Shown: positions 57,683-64,000 of the stretch, one piece after another
How the letters are laid out: every line of letters starts with the position of its first letter
Numbering within the stretch: position 1 is the first letter of the stretch
Source of the DNA: Rhyacichthys aspro
Taxonomy: Eukaryota; Chordata; Actinopteri; Gobiiformes; Rhyacichthyidae
Direction of reading: 5' to 3'
Length of the DNA: 64,000 nucleotides
Assembly (NCBI GenBank): GCA_036850595.1
Contig: CM072167.1
Coordinates: 864,302-928,301, forward strand
Notes under the pieces: generated by a model
The model's input: only the letters and a program-made list of their open reading frames with translations
Told to the model about the DNA's origin: nothing
Databases searched by the model: none
Made by a program: the position numbers and the translations under genes

Positions 57683-58699
57683 TCTTGAACAGGTTATGTT
57701 CCCAAGGTTTGGCTCTGATCTACTCCTCCAAATCATTTTATTCAACAGCACCACATTATAAGTTTTGGGAGTGACTGTAAATATTATACACTGTTCTGTG
57801 CCTCTGTACAGCTCTGTCATTTGTAACTTGATGAATTTTACGACAGTAGGATGTGTTTTACATTCAGAGTGACATGGATCTCTAGAGTGAGTAAATGAGA
57901 GCTGTGTTGTGGCTGACAGCAGTAAAGTCCTATGTGGAATACTAACCATAATTCTAATTAAGTCAACCTCTTGGTCACACGTTATGTTTGATCACATATT
58001 TTGTTGCGAGTGTAGCTGTAGACCCGTTCGGCACTGTGCCTGGATGACAGCCACTTTCAGCAGCACTTCCCACTGAACCGAGCCCAGTTCGATCACCTGT
58101 TGTTCTGTGTCTGTACAAGGATTTCCTGCAGGACACAAAATACTGATGCTCTATTTAAGCTGCCTGTCCATTTGTCAGTAACTCATTAAATATTAGGTGT
58201 GATTACAAGTAATAATGATAATAATGATCTGTCAAATATAGTCTGAACACAAAGTTATCAGTACAATAAATTTTTAATAGCGTTATGCCTATATGTATAC
58301 CACCTATATCACGTTGTTTTGGATTTAGCAATTATTGCTAGTCTACAAAGCAAATCTTATCAAATGGTAAAATAAAGGTAAAGCATTAAAGGCATTTCAT
58401 CAAATTGGTAGCCAGTCAAAAGTAATATTGGGATATAATAAGAATGAACAAATGTTAGCCATATGTACTCTACTGTTAAGTAGTGAACAAATAACATGAC
58501 ATTATAAACTATTAAATCAGTCTTAAATATTGAAATTATTTTTGTGACAAATATAAATCACAATCTACTATGTTGTGCACAAATAACACATCAAAACTTT
58601 ATTTTATAAAACATTTATTTGAAAAATATGTAATTATATATTCCCATTATTATTACCTGCAGCTGCCTCATTTTTACAAACTATATAGTGGGTTCCAAA
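57683..58699. other. AT-rich spacer, no gene seen
   Basis: No feature recognised. Short minus-strand frame at 57674-57949 has no family signature. Confidence 0.45.
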
Positions 58700-59643
58700 T
58701 TAAAGGTCCCATATTATGCTAAATCGACTTTTCTGAGCTTTTAACCATGTTATAACGTTGTTTCTACCTCAAACACATAACCAAAGTTGTGTTTTGTTTC
58801 ATTCGCACATGTTTAAGTAATTTATTTAGTTTGAGCTACAGTCCTTTCAACAAGCTGTTTCACGCAATGACGTCAATATGTGAAGTAAAACACTCCTATC
58901 CAGGAAGTGCTCCTCCACATTCCTCCAGCCCCTCTCTCCTGCACTGTCAACAAGTGCCGTGCTCTGCAGCTCAGACGCACAAGGAAGCATCGCTGCTACT
59001 GTGTTAGCTTACTTACCGTCAGCAACATGTATTACTAACAAGTATTACTGCATAGCTCTACATATTGCTAGGCTACTTTATTATAGTTCTTTCAATATAC
59101 TGCACAACAGCTACCTTAGGAGTCTCCAGGCAGCATACATTCTCAACTTCAGTAGGCATTGTACGGCCATTTCCACATGTGCACCTATAAACAGAAGCAG
59201 TTAACACGCGCTATGCTACGGGCTACACCATAGAAACATACACAATAAATAGTTTCTCATTTACCAAGCAGAAACTTCTTGTAGAAGCCTTCGAGGTTTT
59301 TGTGTTTGCTCATGTTCTTCGAACTCAGAGTCAGACTCTGGGTCGAAGATATTCGGCTCAGTTACTCTGAGAGCCATTGCTGAAAAAGTTATTACTACGA
59401 TCTACCGTGTTTACTTCAGTCTGTTTCCAGCGCAACTCTAGCGTGACGTCATGAGAGGGCAGAGCCAACACGGGAAAGCTGAGCCTTAAAGTGATAGCGC
59501 CAAATCAGACCATTCACTTTGGACTCATGATGAGAGCTCATCCAAACCACTTGTATAAGATAATTATTGTGTGTTTCATGTTGCAAAATGTGATATGGTA
59601 ACCTAAATGTATCCAAAATACACTGTATAATGTTCAAAATAGT
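58700..59643 (-). mobile_element. TTAA-type ballast-exon element, copy D (best preserved)
   Basis: Begins TTAAAGGTCCCATATTATGC at 58700 and continues to about 59643, where it stops short of the far terminus. Exons 1 (59377-59265) and 2 (59184-59115) are both open and correctly spliced in prediction. It abuts copy E in the opposite orientation. Confidence 0.85.
59115..59377 (-). CDS. Two-exon P2X7-ballast-like coding fragment inside a TTAA element
   Basis: Exon 1 (59377-59265) starts MALRVTEPNIFDPESDSEFE, continues acidic then basic (EEHEQTQKPRRLLQEVSA), and ends after TG at a GTAAAT donor. Exon 2 (59184-59115) follows an 80-nt intron with a TATAG acceptor; the joined codon gives Trp and then CTCGNGRTMPTEVENVCC, LETPK and a GTAGCT donor. 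The pattern W-C-x-C-G-N-x(n)-E-x(n)-C-C is like the zinc-binding cysteine cluster of the P2X7 C-terminal ballast domain and of stand-alone fish proteins that share it. One Cys of the usual W-C-x-C-G-x-C is Gly here. The rest of the domain is missing. Expression is unknown; it is probably a transposon-borne relic. Both exon phases match, which is unlikely by chance. Confidence 0.6.
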
Positions 59644-59644
59644 A

Positions 59645-59869
59645 TCGGGGCTGGAGGAGTGTGGAGGAGCACTTCCTGGAGAGGTGTGGTTTGCTTCACA
59701 TATTGACGTCATTGCGTGAAACAGCTCGTTGAAAGGACTGTAGCTCAAACTAAATAAATTACTTAAACATGCGCGAATGAAACAAAACACAACTTTGGGT
59801 ATGTGTTTGAGGTAGAAACAACGTTATAACATGGTTAAAAGTCGATTTAGCATAATATGGGACCTTTAA
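59645..59869 (+). mobile_element. TTAA-type ballast-exon element, copy E (3' end only)
   Basis: Starts inside the element at GGGGCTGGAGGAGTGTGGAG and ends at TTAA 59866-59869. It is the inverted partner of the first ~230 bp of copy D; it lacks the short block TCTGAGCT present in D. Confidence 0.85.
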
Positions 59870-60283
59870 CATACTGACCATGTTCTGTTACACCATCTCC
59901 CAAAAGGGGGCAGTAATGAGCTAGTGCAGCACAAGAACCAGCCAATGAGGCGAGTTGTATCAGTCACAGGGCACAAACTTTTCCACGCGTTGTGGGAGAG
60001 CACATTTCAAAACACGACAGAGGCTAAAGCTAAACTGTGAAGTTAACAGTGAATAAAGAGATATATTTAACTCATAGTATAGAAGCACTAGATAAAACAG
60101 GACACTGTAAATGTGTTTGACTCAGGACTAACTTGCTTTGTAAGCACTTCAAATATAAGCATAATTAAACTGGAGCAGGAGACAGAACAGGTCCACTTCA
60201 CATTAGGTGCGTTTGACTTCAGACAGACCTGCGCAGTTTCAATCGGTGCAGATCGGTGCGTGGTGCAAGCCAGTTAGATTTGT
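59870..60283. other. Spacer, no gene seen
   Basis: No exon or repeat end is recognised between the TTAA composite and the next miniature element. Confidence 0.5.
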
Positions 60284-60291
60284 GTCCGACT

Positions 60292-60821
60292 CATGGATGT
60301 ATTATTAGGACAGGATATTGAATGAGTACAAAAAAAAACCATGACCGCCCATTATTTTCAACGGATGTTGCTCATTGGTGCAGCAAGCCAAAAAAACATT
60401 TTTGCTTCCACGTGCTGCTGTGTCATGCGGCCCATAGAGGCGCACTACGGCACTGGCGCATGCGGACTTGTGTTTCACTTGCCATGGGATCAGTTCTGGC
60501 CAATGGGCACGAAGGCACACTAGAGTAGTGTCATCATAAACATTAAAAGTAATTTTTTAGCAAATTTAAGGATTTTTAACAGAGGAAAAAGTCCCGGATA
60601 TGAAAATAGACAACATGAAAATTCCGACCACTTTGGCGATTGTTGGTGTCCTGTCAGCCAAATACCAGGCATTTGTTTTTACATTGTGGTCTATGGGGAA
60701 AATTCTTTTTGGGCAGTAGAGGATTTTTTTCTTTCTTTTCTTTCTTTCTTTCTTTTTTTTAATAAATTGGTGGCAGGGGAAAGGGGGCGGTGCCTTATCC
60801 AGTTCTTATTATACATCCATA
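60292..60821 (+). mobile_element. 530-bp miniature element, CATGGATGTAT ends, 8-bp target duplication
   Basis: GTCCGACT at 60284-60291 repeats exactly at 60822-60829. Ends CATGGATGTATTATTAGGA and, from the right, TATGGATGTATAATAAGAAC. No coding capacity. A second copy in inverted orientation is at 63172-63697. Confidence 0.9.
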
Positions 60822-61450
60822 GTCCGACTTGATACCGATTTGCTCTAACCTATGCACTGGCGATGGAAATCTCAGTTATGAAAAAGCAACTGCAGTGGCT
60901 GAAACGGCCACTTGTCAATGGGTAAAGGACACCTGATTGGCTTTCAGCTTAGTGTTGATCAGAAACGTAACGCACTGACACTTCACTGCCCTCCACTCCA
61001 CCAGCAACCCACTCACTCAGGCCCCCACTGTTTGTGCTTCTGTCAAATATAGAGAAAACAATCATTTATGACATTTTGCATAATATACGATGACTTGGGA
61101 TATTAAATGTGTAAACGTAGGGATAATGCCACAGACCTATGCTAATAGCGCCATATCTAGAGCACCCCAAAGCGCACCTAACTTACCACAAGACTGTGAT
61201 AGTTTCACACAAAGTCCTTATAATATCAATTAAAATGATTTATTTGAACTATACATCAAACACACGCAAGAACTGTACACCAGACGTGATCTGAGTCACA
61301 AACTGTCTGGCTTGACAGCAGACGCCTTTCTCCGCTGCCATCTGAGAAGGCTACCGTTGAAAGCATTTGCAAAAGGGAAGCGCCTTCTGTCAAAAACCTG
61401 GAGATGATTGGATGAAGCACCGACTACTATCTGCCTACCATGAGGTTTCT

Positions 61451-61576
61451 TTAGCCAATCATAGCAACGATATGACATGCCACTCTTTGTGCTTCTTTCA
61501 AAGAAGAAATACTCTCTACTTCTGATAAAACTGAGTCAATAGCACCATCAACACTAACGTCTTTCGGCGTAGCCAT
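61451..61576 (-). other. Short ATG-led coding-like fragment, unidentified
   Basis: The minus strand opens MATPKDVSVDGAIDSVLSEV then ESISSLKEAQRVACHIVAMI, ending TAA at 61451. Regular amphipathic composition suggests a genuine first exon, perhaps from a transposon-borne gene. A CCAAT-like sequence overlaps its 3' end. I do not recognise the protein. Confidence 0.25.
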
Positions 61577-62394
61577 GTTGATAACAAAGAAGAGAGCGCT
61601 AGTTGTTTTCGTCAAAAAAAACCCGCCTCTTCCTGTTCATGCTGCCACATCATTGGTCACAAAAGTCCAGAAACTTCCAAATCTCGTGAGAATCCAGCTG
61701 CAGTGCAAGGTTAGCTGTCATCTGCTCTCGTCTACAATCCAGGCAAGGTGCAGTTCATCCCAAACGAACCTATTCTCAGCTGAGAAGTGAGCAGAATAAT
61801 CCCCACAGATTTAAGTCTTGTGCTTTTCATTTTATTTAGCTTCTATTATTATTTAAAAAATATACCATAATAACCTTCAGATGAGAAAACTGACCCAAAC
61901 TGTCCTTTGACCGTCTAAATGTCTAATAAATCCAGCCCAGAACTATTAATTCACAAACTCTGGTATATCCCTGAAAACTGTGCACAGATGCACAAAGGAA
62001 TAAATTTGGGGGAAAAAACTCACATATACTGTAATTTAAGCTAAACATATTATTTTTGATGGTATTGAAGCTTATGATATGTTGGAACTCATGAACACAA
62101 TCAAGTAAAATTTAATACCACAATCAAATTTAGATTTAGAGAATTTAGCTGCTAAAATACACTCCCAAAATCATATGTAGTCCTTGTGTGGCACACCTCT
62201 AGGTAGACATCTGTGTTTTTACTTATGGGTTAACCTGTAGAAACAGAAATGTGTACCTGGAAAAGTGCACATTTGTTTTCTACATAGTACAGTACTGTAT
62301 TATTATCTCAAAATTTTAACTGGAGCAAAACAAATAAAATACTATTGCCTTTTAAGTCCACCACGTCGTCATACATTCACTTTCAGATCACTAT

Positions 62395-62472
62395 CAGATT
62401 ATTAATCGATTAACAGAAAAACTAATCAACAGATTAATCGATTATCAAAATAATCGTTAGTTGCAGCCCTAG
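62395..62472 (-). mobile_element. hAT-type element terminus
   Basis: Read from the right: CTAGGGCTGCAACTAACGAT followed by repeated ATCGATTAAT-type motifs; a common fish hAT end. The other end is not found. Confidence 0.5.
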
Positions 62473-62612
62473 CTGCTTCATAAATGAATGTATATTTTTG
62501 ACAAATTCTTTCATCTGAGACAGCAACCTCTGCTGGGAAGGAACCAGACTCAAGAGGAAGAGCTCATCCTCTGAGCGTGTCATTTAAGTAAAAAGTGTAT
62601 TTTGCAACTTAC

Positions 62613-62745
62613 CAGAGTTTCTAACCTCCTCACACACTTTTTTCCAAGCAAGGGCCTTTTTATTCCAGTTTCTGTAAAATTATGAAGATATCACGTAGTC
62701 TACAGCTCCGAGAGTCCACACTGCCCCATTAAACTTTGTCTCCAT
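62613..62745 (-). pseudogene. MADF-like domain exon relic
   Basis: The minus strand from ATG 62745 reads METKFNGAVWTLGAVDYVIS, an in-frame TAA, then FYRNWNKKALAWKKVCEEVR and NSG at a GTAAGT donor (62612). The stretch with Y-R-N-x-N-K-K-A-x-A-W-K-K-V fits a MADF/Myb-SANT-like DNA-binding domain, as found in genes carried by Harbinger elements. Non-functional because of the stop. Confidence 0.5.
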
Positions 62746-62869
62746 TGTTGTTCCAGACTTCTGACTCTATGGACTGCCTCCGCTTGTTACGTCGAAAGCA
62801 CAGCACTACTAGATAATCTCGATTGGTTTATGCGGCACGAATATTTGCCAAACTTTCAATTTTTTAACT

Positions 62870-63012
62870 CACGCGAATGAAGCGTTGGACGTGATTTGTG
62901 CGTCAAATGTGTGATTCATGCCGTCTCATTTCCTGTCTAATCGAGTCTTTGCATTATATTAACATGTAACTCACTTGCACCAGATGCTTCATTTGCGTTT
63001 GGTGTGAACGCA
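62870..63012. repeat. Diverged foldback repeat related to 41295-41402
   Basis: GTCTTTGCATTATATTAACA, then TGTAACTCACTTGCACCAGA and GCGTTTGGTGTGAACGCAT resemble the right arm and flank of the 41.3-kb hairpin. GCGAATGAAGCG at 62873 is the inverse of GCTTCATTTGCG at 62986. Confidence 0.55.
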
Positions 63013-63054
63013 TCGTAAGAGCAAAATGTGCTTTTATGTTCTCTCCAATAAATG

Positions 63055-63152
63055 CCTGAAATTGATACTGAATTGGTAGATTTGTTGCTAGTTGCTTTTT
63101 CGAAGTTGCTAGATGAGTGTATAGTGACAAAGTTGCTAAGTTTGCAACAGTG
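63055..63152 (+). mobile_element. Right end of the CAGTGTTGCCAACT element family (decayed)
   Basis: TAGATTTGTTGCTAGTTGCT then AAAGTTGCTAAGTTTGCAAC parallels 44085-44175, with GTCGCTA changed to GTTGCTA, as expected from CpG decay. Confidence 0.7.
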
Positions 63153-63171
63153 GGATTCTTAACGGTCCTGC

Positions 63172-63697
63172 CATGGATGTATAATAAGAACTGGAAAAGG
63201 CACCTCCCCCTTCCCCCTGCCGCCAATTTGATTAGTGGCCACTCGAGGTATTGCAACAAAAAAAATCCTCTACAGCCCAAAAAGGATTTTCCCCACAGAC
63301 CATAATGTAAAAACAAACACCTGGTATTTGGCTGACAGGACACCTACAATCGCCAAAATGGATGGATTTTGTACTCTTTATTGTCTATTTTCATACCCTG
63401 GAGTTTTCTGTTAAAAATCCTTAAATTCGCTAAAAAATAACTTTTATTGTTTATGACGTCACCGCTCTAGTTTGCCTTCACCCCCATCGCCCAGAACGGA
63501 TCACGAGGCAAGTGAAACACAAGACCGCATGCACCAGTGCCATAGTGCGCCTGCTGTATGGGCCACATAACGTGGAAGCAACGCAGAAGCCAAAAACTTT
63601 TTGCCATGTGTGCCAATGAGCAATGTCTGTTGAAAATAATGGGCGGCCATGTTTATTTTTTACTCATTTAGTATCCTTTTCTAATAATACATCCATG
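63172..63697 (-). mobile_element. 526-bp miniature element, inverted copy of the one at 60292
   Basis: GGTCCTGC at 63164-63171 repeats exactly at 63698-63705. Ends CATGGATGTATAATAAGAAC and CTAATAATACATCCATG. The interior matches the 60292 copy in reverse along its length. Confidence 0.9.
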
Positions 63698-64000
63698 GGT
63701 CCTGCACAGTACATCCGGCATCGGTTTACCTTCTTCTTCATGTTGACTGTGGTTACTTACTTTTAGTTAGGCAGTTTAGACGCTTATGATCGCATTACTG
63801 CCCCCAAAAGGATGTTTTTAAGGACTTGAATTCTCAGTGTAGCCAGGCCAAGTATGAAAGGAGGTGACACAGTAATGTTCTGGTGAGGTGCATGTGTGAA
63901 TGGTGAAAACTACTGGTGACGCTGGTAATTTCACATTTTCTTTTAGAATAGCTGCACAATTGTTTTCTTACAATCAAAAAGCCATACATAACAGCAGCAT

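Overview
The window is vertebrate nuclear DNA, almost certainly from a teleost fish. Coding exons are short, bounded by GT-AG splice sites and separated by introns rich in repeats. The mobile DNA is the usual fish mixture: DIRS, Ty3/gypsy, non-LTR LINEs, Tc1/mariner, piggyBac, hAT and many miniature elements. Nothing is bacterial: there are no operons and no CRISPR array.

Two host genes are supported, both on the minus strand. cnn3 (calponin-3) has seven coding exons between 46168 and 20036. They join in frame to 327 codons plus a stop, with no disruption, and the first intron is 20.5 kb. Upstream of it, the last coding exon of alg14 (a subunit of the ALG13/ALG14 UDP-GlcNAc transferase) lies at 50158-49928; its earlier exons are not seen and probably lie beyond 64000. 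From memory, ALG14 and CNN3 are also adjacent on one strand in mammals, so the order looks ancestral. The two proteins have unrelated jobs: actin regulation, and dolichol-linked glycan synthesis at the ER.

Layout. 1-2.6 kb: decayed DIRS-type retrotransposon (minus) with a ~110-bp tandem repeat. 2.8 kb: tRNA-Arg-like sequence. 3.8-4.7 kb: a TTAA-flanked miniature element. 5.2-6.4 kb: internally deleted piggyBac. 8.4-9.6 kb: broken coiled-coil coding remnant. 10.0-11.4 kb: gypsy pol fragment. 11.4-13.1 kb: miniature elements. 17.5-18.3 kb: LINE fragment. 20.0-46.2 kb: cnn3, whose introns hold a Tc1 relic, an (AT)n block, a hAT relic, a nearly whole piggyBac (31.4-34.7 kb) and several hAT/pogo miniature elements. 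48.7-49.4 kb: TA-flanked mariner-like element. 49.9-50.2 kb: alg14 exon. 50.9-52.4 kb: Tc1 transposon. 53.4-55.7 kb: LINE endonuclease and a separate SGNH-esterase relic. 58.7-64 kb: dense miniature elements.

The most unusual feature is a family of TTAA-flanked elements with ends reading AAGGTCCCATATTATGCTA. Each carries part of a small spliced gene. In the best copy (58.7-59.6 kb) two exons join in phase into an acidic leader plus a cysteine cluster (W-C-x-C-G-x(n)-C-C) that resembles the cytoplasmic 'ballast' domain of P2X7 receptors. A second, different acidic first exon of the same style sits at 37.7 kb. Several perfect short hairpins (7.5, 47.8 and 55.8 kb) have no obvious explanation.
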